Source of the DNA: Mytilus trossulus | Taxonomy: Eukaryota > Mollusca > Bivalvia > Mytilida > Mytilidae | NCBI RefSeq assembly: GCF_036588685.1 | Contig: NW_026963314.1 | Span: forward strand, 2,349,001-2,413,000 | Direction: 5' to 3' | Length of the DNA: 64,000 nucleotides | Shown here: positions 49,735 to 60,141 of the stretch, piece after piece | Position numbering within the stretch: the first letter of the stretch is position 1 | Layout of the letters: every line of letters starts with the position of its first letter | Made by a program: the position numbers and the translations under genes | The notes under the pieces: model-generated | Told to the model about the DNA's origin: nothing | The model's input: the letters and a program-made list of their open reading frames with translations, nothing else | The model's database searches: none

Positions 49735-52700
49735 GTAAGTAACATTGCATAAACTTCTCTTTTTAAATTCAGCTTGTTTCAAGTCAAAACACTATAATTA
49801 CCAACAGTAAATATTTGAAAAACAACTCCAAATTAAAGAAGATATAAACATTGCCGAAAGTATACAAACTAGTGTTGTTTCATTTTTATGTGTAGTTTTT
49901 CTCTTTCTGTGTAACAGTATAATGTATGTTTGTATTTAAGAATTGAATGCTTCTTTTTGTAAATTTATTGGGGTGTTAAAGCGTTGACCGAAGTACATTT
50001 TGTATGAAGCGCAAGCGCTTCATTCTAAAAATGTACGCACGGTCAACGCTTTTACAACCCTATAAAGTTACAAAAAGAAGCATTCAATACTTATAATTAC
50101 ATTTTTTAGCTAGGATTATAAAAACACGATTTTCATGAAGTTAAATTTTTAAATTCACCTGTGCACTTTATTGTGGGACCTCGTGTCATCATGAATGAAA
50201 TGTTATTGTCTCATGCAATTGCTTACGGAATAACATGTGATGTTCAATTAGCCAATCAGAATAACGTATTATAATGAAACATACATCTAATGTAATTATT
50301 TGTGTGCGTTTCATCAATATAGGCGTATTTGCAAATACATTATTTTAATTTTAATTCACATTAATTCAACAGGGTTAACATCCTGTGTAAACAAATAAAC
50401 AATATATCATACATCTGCTACACTCCTGTGTAAACAAATATACAATATATCATACATCTGCTACACTCCTGTGTAAACAGATATACAATATATCATACAT
50501 CTGCTACACTCCTGTGTAAACAAATATACAATATATCATACATCTGCTACACTCCTGTTTAATTTAAACTTTCAAAATCATAGTTTAAAAAGTTGGTCAC
50601 GGAAAGAAAAAAGTGAAAAACTATAAAAGGATTCCAATTTTTTTAAATGATCTGAAAACAACAGCCGTCAACACTCCTACGCACAATAATCAATTAACTG
50701 ATACACTCATGTGCTACCATATCTAAAATTAGCAAAAAGATAATTAATGCTGTTTTTTTTCTTTATAATGAATTCATGCATGTGAGATCATATAAAAAAA
50801 GAGAATGTTCAATCAAAGAAAACTAATGTATAAAGAGATGGTGTTGTGCATACCATACGTCAATGAGACAGAAATCTAACAACACATAAAAACAACCGAG
50901 GTCGTAGTAATTGTCTTAAGCATTAGACATGTGTATATATTACAAATCAAAGTGAACATCGTTCAAGTGTAGAAAATAGTGAACATGACTTAAGCAGAAA
51001 AAAGAACAAAGAATCTAGACATTTTCAAGTTTTTTTTTTTAATCTTTACAGACAGCGGCCGGGTTGCTTTTTAGATTTTTTCAGGAGTGATATTTGATAG
51101 TTTACTATTTTTACAATTCATTTTTTTCTTCAAATTAAATCATGCATTGATTGTGTATGCATCTCAAGTGCAATCTGTTATTGTAGACAAGAAAGCGACA
51201 AAGTACTATGCAGATTCGTGTGATCTAAGTGTCAGCTGTGCAGGTTTGTACATTACAATAACATGAGGTATTTTATTACAGTAACAATTACTCGATGCCA
51301 TGAAAAAAAGATCTGTACGTTTCATTTTCTCTTCTGGTAAATATTTCATTAGCCAATGGAAAATCAGCCTTCACATTTTTGAAGGTGTATATGAATACGA
51401 TAATACAAGAGAATCTCGGATTCAAACACACAGAAAGTAAAACCGAGCGTTTTAGATCCTTGTAAAAGTAGCTTACTAGTATTTATATAGTATATTAATC
51501 AGATCATTGTCATTTCTTTTTGTTTTAACATTAATATTTTTAAAAACCTCTTTACATTCACTAAGTTCACATGGAAATAAACAGTTGAAATGTAAGCTTA
51601 CATGCAATTTAAAGACTATATCTACAAGACTGTTGGACCAACTCATATGATTTGAGTATAAACTTATTGTTAAATTGTTAATAATGAATTATATAGATAT
51701 AGGAAGATGTTATGAGATTCCAATGAGACAACTCTCCATCCAAATAACAATTTAAAAAAGTAAACCATTATAGGTCAATTTACGGCCTTCAACACGGAGC
51801 CTTGGCTTACACCGAACAACAAGCTATAAATGGCCCCAAAATTACTAATGTAAAACCATTTAAACGAGAAAACCAACGGTCTAATCTATATAGAAAAAAA
51901 AAGAGAAACGAGAAACACTTATTAATTACATAAACAAACGACAACTACTGTACATCAGATTCCTATATATAGTATGATATTAGTATACCTTTATGTTTAG
52001 ATATAGCCATTGGATCAACCTGTATGACTGTGTATGTTATCAGTTTACCTTTATGTTTAGATATAGCCATTGGATCCATCTGTATGACTGTGTATGTTAT
52101 CAGTTTACCTTTATGTTTAGATATAGCCATTGGATCCATCTGTATGACTGTGTATGTTATCAGTTTACCTTTATGTTTAGATATAACCATTGGATCAACC
52201 TGTATGACTGTGTATGATATTAGTGTACCTTTATGTTTAGATATAGCCATTGGATCAACCTGTATGACTGTGTATGTTATCAGATTACCTTTATGTTAGA
52301 TATAGCCATTGGATCCATCTGTATGACTGTGTATGTTATTAGTTTACCTTTATGTTAGATATAGCCATTGGATCCATCTGTATGACTGTGTATGATATCA
52401 GTTTACCTTTATGTTTAGATATAGCCATTGGATCCATCTGTATGACTGTGTATGTTATCAGTTTACCTTTATGTTTAGATATAGCCATTGGATCCATCTG
52501 TATGACTGTGTATGATATCAGTTTACCTTTATGTTTAGATATAGCCATTGGATCCATCTGTATGACTGTGTATGTTATCAGTTTACCTTTATGTTTAGAT
52601 ATAACCATTGGATCAACCTGTATGACTGTGTATGATATTAGTGTACCTTTATGTTTAGATATAGCCATTGGATCAACCTGTATGACTGTGTATGTTATCA

Positions 52701-53207
52701 GATTACCTTTATGTTAGATATAGCCATTGGATCCATCTGTATGACTGTGTATGTTATTAGTTTACCTTTATGTTAGATATAGCCATTGGATCAACCTGTA
52801 TGACTGTGTTTGATATCAGTTTACCTTTATGTTTAGATATAGCCATTGGATCAACCTGTATGACTGTGTATGATATTAGTTTACCTTTATGTTTAGATAT
52901 AGCCATTGGATCAACCTGTATGACTGTGTATGATATCAGTTTACCTTTATGTTTAGATATAGCCATTGGATCAACCTGTATGACTGTGTATGAGCTTGTT
53001 GGGAGTATTCTAAGCTTTGTTACCCTAGTGTTAGCGGCAATAGCACTGGTTATCATTTGCCACACCCGACGTCAGCTCATGGCAGCAACCTCTAACCTGG
53101 AAAAAAACAGGAACAGTGGATGGTCTAAAGCCAAGGAGGCTATGGATACAAATAGATCCATCAAACCTCCAATGAGAGGATCACAGGCAGTACATGGTTG
53201 GGGATGA
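48858..53207 (+). CDS. Gene F: LRR-ectodomain type I membrane receptor with amplified exon 3 acceptor
   Basis: Exons 48858-49734, 51187-51243 and 52957-53207, about 394 residues with the innermost acceptor. The frame is open from 48759, but ATG 48858 gives a proper signal peptide (MKTNISVLTVLLFLLLINFS) and an exon of 877 nt as in D and G. The region before exon 3 contains 17 tandem copies of the acceptor plus the first codons of exon 3. The last four acceptors (exon starts 52777, 52837, 52897, 52957) are in frame with the rest of exon 3, so up to three extra 20-residue stalk repeats could be encoded. Intron 1 carries a hairpin element and a 43-bp tandem repeat. The tail has the W motif, PP motif and terminal GWG. 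Confidence 0.85.
49936..50095. repeat. Hairpin element in gene F intron 1
   Basis: A near-perfect palindrome of about 160 bp. The left arm contains GAATGCTTCTTTTTGTAA and AGCGTTGACCG, the right arm their complements, and the centre is GAAGCGCAAGCGCTTC. It may be a miniature inverted-repeat transposon; in RNA it would fold into a long stem. Confidence 0.75.
50383..50560 (+). repeat. 43-bp tandem repeat in gene F intron 1
   Basis: Four nearly identical copies of a unit containing CCTGTGTAAACAAATATACA and ATACATCTGCTACACT. It does not resemble an exon border. Confidence 0.88.
51187..51243 (+). CDS. Gene F exon 2, LRR cap end
   Basis: 57 nt, acceptor TATTGTAG and donor GCAG/GTTTGT. It reads NKKATKYYADSCDLSVSCAG, nearly the same as E and D, with cysteines at positions 12 and 18. 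Confidence 0.83.
51690..51950 (-). repeat. R1-related dispersed repeat (inverted) in gene F intron 2
   Basis: Contains GGCCTTCAACACGGAGCCTT and CACCGAACAACAAGCTATAA, the reverse complement of the copy at 27650-27815. It ends just before the 60-bp array. Confidence 0.65.
51975..52995 (+). repeat. 60-bp minisatellite copied from the gene F exon 3 splice acceptor
   Basis: Seventeen units of 59-60 bp. Each contains the pyrimidine-rich acceptor TTACCTTTATGTTTAG followed by ATATAGCCATTGGATCAACC and TGTATGACTGTGTATG, which encodes DIAIGSTCMTVY. The last unit is the real 5' end of exon 3. Four units carry a one-base deletion in the acceptor tract (TATGTTAG). Six or seven units are themselves duplicated (about 419 bp offset), which shows amplification in blocks. 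Both strands are largely open because the period is 20 codons; these frames are not separate genes. Confidence 0.9.
52957..53207 (+). CDS. Gene F exon 3: transmembrane segment and tail
   Basis: Acceptor TTTATGTTTAG. It begins DIAIGSTCMTVYELVG, matching GITLGPTICMTIIEIV of gene D, so the true exon start is secure by homology. The helix is SILSFVTLVLAAIALVIICH and the stop-transfer TRRQ. The tail has EKNRNSGWSKAKEAM, IKPPMRGSQAVHGWG. Confidence 0.85.
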
Positions 53208-53299
53208 GATCTTAAGTGACTGCATGGATCGATAGGTGTCAGTGGAACGACATGGACTAATCGAAACTATATGTTTTTATTTGATATAAAGTAAAAGGA

Positions 53300-53305
53300 A
53301 ATAAA
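53300..53305 (+). promoter_or_regulatory. Polyadenylation signal, gene F
   Basis: AATAAA, 93 nt after the stop. Confidence 0.5.
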
Positions 53306-53309
53306 TCAT

Positions 53310-53779
53310 GTATTTTAACTATAATATGTAATTATATAGTATGGTTTTTAAAATTAACGTAAATACCCGTTATAGAATTTTGTTTTCCAAAATTAGAAAA
53401 GTCTCACACGTGGTCAAGATCCCAAAATTAACGCACATATTTAAATATCAAACATAAAAAGGGTCGAAAAATACCAAAGGGGCATTTAAGGGCATTCGAT
53501 ACAGTTTCTATCTCATGATGATTTTTTTACAAAAATTTACATACGAGCTATGTTTTACCCAAGTGTTTGAAGCATTTAATAAAAGATATACCTTCATATT
53601 TGCAACTTATTTCCGAAAATGGTAAACGTGTTATGTTGTTATTGACATTTTCTCTACCTTTTTATTACATTTATTAGTTTTAAAATGTGATCTTAAAACT
53701 GGCGCTCATGGGCAAATAACACCATTTCTAAAATCTAGAAAGAAAGCAGCGAAAGATATTAGAATCACACCCAAACAAA
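53310..53779. other. Region downstream of gene F
   Basis: AT-rich; nothing recognised. Confidence 0.4.
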
Positions 53780-53985
53780 GAAAAACAAAATGAGGTTACA
53801 ATTAATTACATTATAAACAAACCAAAAACAAAATGAGGTTACAATTAATTACATTATAAACAAGACCAAAAACAGAAAAAAATCATAATGAAATTACAAC
53901 TAATGACATTATTAACAAAACCATAACAGAGAAAAACATAATGAGATTACAACTAATAACATTTACAACAACTCAAAACAGGTTA
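53780..53985 (+). repeat. About 50-bp tandem repeat
   Basis: Four diverged copies of a unit with AACAAAATGAGGTTACAATT and AATTACATTATAAACAA. The first two are almost identical. Confidence 0.75.
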
Positions 53986-53991
53986 TGGGAC

Positions 53992-55493
53992 AACAGTTGT
54001 CAGGACAAACAACCACAATCATTCTCTCCTTGTCGGCCTAGTATCAACAACCACAATCATTCTCTCTTTGTCGGCCTAATATCAACAACCACGATCATTC
54101 TCTCCTTGTCGGCCTAATATCAACAACCACACTCATTCTCTCCTTGTCGGCCTAGTATCAACAACCACAATCATTCTCTCCTTGTCGGACTAATATCAAC
54201 AACCACAATCATTCTCTCCTTGTCGGCCTAATATCAACAACCACAATCATTCTCTCCTTGTCGGCCTAATATCAACAACCACAATCATTTTCTCCTTGTC
54301 GGCCTTATATCAACAACCATAATCATTCTCTCCTTGTCGGCTTAATATCAACAACCACAATCATTCTCTCCTTGTCGGCCTAATATCAACAACCACAATC
54401 ATTCTCTCCTTGTCGGCCTTATATCAACAACCACAATCATTCTCTCCTTGTCGGCCTAATATCAACAACCACAATCATTCTCTCCTTGTCGGCCTTATAT
54501 CAACAACCACAATCATTCTCTCCTTGTCGGCTTAATATCAACAACCACAATCATTCTCTCCTTGTCGGCCTAATATCAACAACCACAATCATTCTCTCCT
54601 TGTCGGCCTAATATCAACAACCACAATCATTCTCTCCTTGTCGGCCTTATATCAACAACCACAATCATTCTCTCCTTGTCGGCCTTATATCAACAACCAC
54701 AATCATTCTCTCCTTGTCGGCCTTATATCAACAACCACAAACATTCTCTCCTTGTCGGCCTAATATCAACAACCACAATCATTCTCTCCTTGTCGGCCTA
54801 ATATCAACAACCACAATCATTCTCTCCTTGTCGGCCTTATATCAACAACCACAATCATTCTCTCCTTGTCGGCCTAATATCAACAACCACAATCATCCTC
54901 TCCTTGTCGGCCTAATATCAACAACCACAATCATTTTCTCCTTGTCGGCCTTATATCAACAACCATAATCATTCTCTCCTTGTCGGCTTAATATCAACAA
55001 CCAACAACCACACTCATTCTCTCCTTGTCGGCCTTATATCAACAACCACAATCATTTTCTCCTTGTCGGCCTAATATCAACAACCACAAACATTCTCTCC
55101 TTGTCGGCCTAATATCAACAAACACAATCATTCTCTCCTTGTCGGCCTAATATCAACAACCACAATCATTCTCTCCGTGTCGGCCTAATATCAACAACCA
55201 CAATCATTCTCTCCTTGTCGGCCTCATATCAACAACCACAATCATTCTCTCCTTGTCGGCCTTATATCAACAACCACAATCATTCTCTCCTTGTCGGCCT
55301 AATATCAACAACCACACTCATTCTCTCCTTGTCGGCTTATATCAACAACCACAATCATTTTCTCCTTGTCGGCCTTATATCAACAACCACAATCATTCTC
55401 TCCTTGTCGGCTTATATCAACAACCACAATCATTTTCTCCTTGTCGGCTTATATCAACAACCACAATCATTTTCTCCTTGTCGGCCTAATAAC
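53992..55493 (+). repeat. 38-bp minisatellite
   Basis: About 39 copies of a unit reading TCAACAACCACAATCATTCT then CTCCTTGTCGGCCTAATA, with scattered point variants. It is uniform head to tail with no distinct spacers, so it is not a CRISPR array. It ends in a fragment of foldback repeat R5 (55500-55535). No relation to a receptor exon border was found. Confidence 0.9.
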
Positions 55494-57104
55494 AACACGT
55501 ACAGAGTTATCAAAAGTACCAGGATTATACTTTTATACAGTCAGTGTTCCTAACACTCAGAACTGATAGACATGCAATATTGCTGAAATCCGTTTCATTT
55601 GAACTACTTTGGAAAGTTGTTTCATTGGCAATATAACAAAATCTGCTTATATTTTATATGAAAGTCAAAACATTTAAAAGGTCCCTGATAGCCATATTAG
55701 GTAGAGTCACAAAAACAACGCAGCTTTAACTTGTTAAGGACAATTGATGACCCTTCCCCCTCGAACTCGAAAAACGATTAAACAAATATCTGTACATGTA
55801 TATATCTATCAATGGTATACTTCTAAGATAAAACTGCAAAATTACATTGTCTGTCAAATACTTGAAATGTCTCCTTGTTTTGCCAATATTTAATCCAAAT
55901 GTTGCTCTATAATTATTGTTTTGTTCAAATATCATTAACAGTCGGAAACCAGGTTGAAATAGAGCAAAAGAATCGAACTATTTATTAGAGAAGGCGATAA
56001 AAGTTTACTGTATTGTTTACTATAGTGACCAGTTTTTTAAAAGTTAATAGAACCAAACAAAATTGCAATTTTCTTCTCAATAACGAGGTGTTTTATTTTA
56101 AAAACACTATTTGCAATTTATTTAGTACATAGTTAAGCAGAACAATTAGATATCAAGTCGACGACATGCGTATTTTTCAAGTTGGATGAAGAAAATGCAT
56201 AACCTCCGATTTTTTCTGAAAAAATTATCACGGACGGAAAACATATCAATCTAATAGTTCAGTAATTTTCCTGTCTGCCCTTCCATTATGTGACTGAGAA
56301 AAAATTCCAAAAAATAGGTAACAATTGTATCGAAAAGAGAAAATCGAGTGCGACTTTTTATGTTAGGGCGTGTTTGAGTTGATTATTTTGTCTTGATATC
56401 GTACAAAGTAAGAATATTTCATACATCATCTCGCTTTAGATTCTATTATTTTCATATATTTAAGCTTCAGGTTGACTTTATAACACAAAAAATAACAGTA
56501 CTAAAAGATGAAATATATGGGCCAAGTGAAATACCTATCTAATGAGTCACAAAAACAGAGAAGGTGTGTTCGAATAGCTATTTGTTTTACTGAAAGTACT
56601 TGACGACAGTCTTACAAGTTGGATGATGAAAATGCATATCTTCGAAAAATTCTAATTTTTTGTATGTGATAACTAGGGTTTATAGTCTTCATACACTAAA
56701 AAAAAATGTAGTCTGCCCTTTCACGAAATATTTAATTAGATTTTTTTTAAATGTTTATGAATTTTCGAAAATTCCACCTGACAACCGATCAGACAATAGT
56801 TTTAAGTTGAATCAATGCAGACAAGATCATTAACTGATGCTCATTAGCTAGTTGATACATTTGTCTTTTACAATGCAACTGACATATGAGGATCGTACTG
56901 GTGCAATGTGGATAAATTTATCGGTTTCCAAGAGCAAAATTGGTAGCGCGTCATCCCTACAATGGCTTCCATTTCTACGATTGTGAAGATGAACTGGCGT
57001 AATGGGGAGATAATTTTGACGAAGTAGGATCCTGACTGTAAGGGCCTGATAATTCTCTTTGTCGGTTAACATTTAAAAAATGTTAAGTGTCTGTGCATGA
57101 ATCA

Positions 57105-57415
57105 ATATATAAAAAAAGAATTGGTATGATTGCCAATGAGACAACTATCCACAAAAGACCAAAATGACACAAACATTAACATTTATAGGTCACCATACGG
57201 CCTTCAACAATGAACAAAGCCCATACCGCTTTGTCAGCTATTTCTTGTTTGAATTGTTTTACATGGTCTTATTGGGGCCTTTTATAGCTGACTATGTGGT
57301 ATTGGGTATACTCATTGTTCTAGGCCGTACGGTGACCTAAAGTTGTTAAATGTCTGCGTCATTTTGGTCTCTTGTGGACAGTTGTCTCATTTGCAATCAT
57401 ACCACATCTTCTTTT
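57105..57415. repeat. Inverted pair of R1 repeats
   Basis: 57105-57240 is an R1 3' portion on minus and 57240-57415 the matching portion on plus, meeting near the GTCAGCTA core. Together they form a hairpin of about 130 bp per arm. Confidence 0.7.
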
Positions 57416-58109
57416 TTATATTATAAGGATTGTTACGTTTTATAATAACGTTACTCTTTATATTGCTGATCATTCTTGCAATCAAATTGAAAGTTTTAAC
57501 TTTTAGTGGAAAAGGCTTTATTTCAGGGGTAATAACTCAGGTTTACTGATTTTTCTAACATTTATAGGTAAATGTCGTGCTGAAGATTTTTCAATTTGCA
57601 CTTTAAATGCAGATAACGCTAACATTCAAAAACTGAAAAAAGATGTTGTTTAACGGACAAATAAAACATACTCAAAGATATGTCAACGGATTTTTATTAC
57701 TTTGCAATTCAAGGCATCTGCATTATGTATTCTGTGTCCTTTCTGCCAATATACGCACACCTTCAGAATGAAGTCAAGAATATCATTTCACCAGTAGAAT
57801 GTTATAGATTAAAAGTATCCAACCACCAATAGAATATGTATAACGATGTACACTATTTACAATTGTCGGTATATATCTCTACACCAATATCTCACACGTT
57901 CTCGTCTATAAAATTTAGAAATGAGTCCTTAGATAGCATGAAATTTGCAGTCCACACAACCATTTTCTTAAATAAAACTGTGATCTTAAATCACTTTTTT
58001 CTATATCTTTTCTGCATCTTGTTCTGCTGGTGTTTTTTTGGGTGTTTTATACGTTTATCATACCTCCTTTAGTTTTCAGTCAACAACTGTTTTAAATTGA
58101 AAAAATATA

Positions 58110-58320
58110 TATATATAAAAAAGAAGATGTGGTATGATTGCCAATAAGATAACTCTCCAAAAGTTACCATAATGACACATAAATTAACAGCTTTAATCAG
58201 TCACCGTATGGCCTTCAACAATGATCAAAGCCCATACCAGATAGTCAGCTATAAAAGACACCGAAGTGACAATGTAAAACAATTCAAACGAGAAAAACTA
58301 ACTGCCTTATTTACAAAAAA
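58110..58320 (-). repeat. Dispersed repeat R1 (inverted)
   Basis: Contains GTATGATTGCCAATAAGATA and GGCCTTCAACAATGATCAAA, the complement of the R1 core. Confidence 0.65.
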
Positions 58321-59213
58321 AAATAAGCCTTTATAGCCACAATAAGACATCCAACTGTAGGGCTTTAGCTAAAACTCCGTTGCATCTTCTTTCCGCTCTT
58401 TAATTTAAATAAGCCTTTCTGATTAATATGAAAGGATTTATGAAGGGGAACCTTTTCAATAGACATACATGACTGATACTGTAGTCATCCTTATTGCAAA
58501 CTGTTTGCAATATAGATAATTATTAAGTTAGAAATACAGCAAATTCTGTCAATCTGCAAAAAATACTTAGTACATGTATCAATCATTCGAGAAAAACGTT
58601 TGAGCTGAAGATAACTACAAAAAAAGTTATACACTTGGTAAGATTTCAAATGTCACAATTATCTTTAAAAGACAAACAGACTATTGAATGTAACTTTTAA
58701 AAGACAAACATGACACAACATAGAAAACTAAAGACTTAATGCAAATTGCGTGTAACGAATTGGCGAACACAGAGACTCAGAGCGTCTGCATTTTGCGATC
58801 TTCTAATCAAATCCCCCACTTTTTCAACTTCAGTACTGTAATGCCATACATACTTTTGAAATAACTTTAATGTGATTTAATAACAATGAATAACAACTCA
58901 TAGTCATAACTAGAATGTATTATACCTAAACAGACCATTTTCGACATAAGGAGTTTATCTACTTAAACATTTTAGTGTACATGAAAAACTACAATTATTT
59001 AAAATTAATTCTGAAACAACACGATTCTATTGTTTATTTAATCTCTTGTATTGAGGTGTATTTTTTAATAAATATTATCTTTTGACCTTATTATTAAGAA
59101 TTACTCTAATTTTACCACTGTGCCAATATTTCACTTAATCGGATTTAGTTGGATTTATGTGTATTTTATACCTTAACCTTTAAAGAAATGAATGTATAAT
59201 AATTGCTTTCAAT

Positions 59214-59240
59214 ATGGCGGAATATTTCCTCAGAAGATAG
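59214..59240 (+). promoter_or_regulatory. Upstream ATGGCGG motif and eight-codon open frame, gene G
   Basis: CAATATGGCGGAATATTTCC starts a short frame ending in TAG, with its ATG 51 nt before the gene G start. Similar motifs precede B and C. Confidence 0.35.
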
Positions 59241-59264
59241 TAAGATAATTTAATAACAAAAACA

Positions 59265-60141
59265 ATGGGTCTACATTTGTGTTTTCTGTTTGTTATATAT
59301 GTTTTGTCATCAGTATCTGGGGACCCTACCGGTTGTTCATATGATGCATCGACAATTTTATTCACCTGTAACGCAAGAAGTTGGAGTTTGCCTCTTGTAT
59401 TTTCTGACTTTACAACTGCGCAGCCGCAAAGACTGATGCTGAAAGATGTTGATGGAGAAATCTCAGCAAGTGCACCAAATGGACCAGCATTTTCTGGATT
59501 CAGTAGTATTAACACTGCAACTTTTGACCCAGACTATGCGCCAGCCCTATATATCATGTGTTATTTCGGAGGGCAGTTAATTTTGGACAAAGACGCGTTT
59601 GCCGATTTCAGTTACGTTGAAGAAGTCAAAATCCTAAATTGTGATATTCTATCCATTCCAGTTGAAGCATTCTCTTACTTTGGAGATGTCAATCTATTCC
59701 ACATTCAAGGCGGATCCATTTCTAATATGGTGGCTGATAGTTTCAAAAATCTGAACGTAAATCGAATGACAACAGTACCGAATCCAAAGGGAGAGTTCGC
59801 AATTATTAACTCAGAGCTGACTTCCGGTGCATTGGCATTCGGAGCATTGTTTAATATGCCAAACATTGAACGTGTGCTGATTGAAAACGCTCACCTATCA
59901 ACAGTAACATCCGACATGTTCTATGCTTTATCAAAGTTAAATTATGCTTCCCTGAACTATAACACGTTTACAACCATCCCGAACAACATGTTTGCCAATG
60001 TCTTTGGCCTTGCCTCAGTAGATATGTATGGCATCAGCTGGGACTGTTCCTGTGACAACCTCTGGTTCTTAGACTATTTATCAGAGAACAATATCACTAT
60101 GAATGGCGACATAGTCTGTAGCACGCCTGTTGATTACGAAC
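59265..60141 (+). CDS. Gene G (partial): LRR-ectodomain receptor paralogue, exon 1
   Basis: 877-nt exon with start ACAATGG. Signal peptide is about residues 1-18 (HLCFLFVIYVLSSVSG). The N-terminal cysteine pair is GCSYDASTILFTC, with a shorter loop than in other members. Middle cysteines are in LYIMC and VKILNC; the cap has WDCSC and DIVC. LRRs include IERVLIENAHLSTVTSDMF and LNYASLNYNTFTTIPNNMF. ENNIT near the end is a likely N-glycosylation site. The exon ends GAAC/GTAAGT in phase 1, as in the other members. By homology a short exon 2 and a transmembrane exon 3 should follow, but the intron is filled to the window edge by copies of this donor. Reading into the intron gives ERK and a stop. 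Confidence 0.87.

Larger units (their letters stand above)
55540..59200. other. Intergenic region between genes F and G
   Basis: No supported gene. A head-to-head pair of R1 copies lies at 57105-57415, another inverted R1 at 58110-58320, and otherwise AT-rich sequence. The open frames (for example 57836-58072) are short and lack family features. Confidence 0.5.

Noticed and set aside
51963-52717. Long open frames on both strands in the 60-bp array
   Set aside because: A 60-bp period keeps any stop-free frame open indefinitely. Only the last part, in frame with exon 3 of gene F, has support by homology.
53992-55493. CRISPR-like array
   Set aside because: Units are head to tail with no unique spacers, there are no cas genes, and the context is eukaryotic.
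19054-60141. Lamprey VLR-like somatic assembly locus
   Set aside because: VLR genes have incomplete germline receptors flanked by LRR cassettes. Here each complete gene has its whole LRR domain in one exon with normal splice signals, and no loose cassettes were seen.
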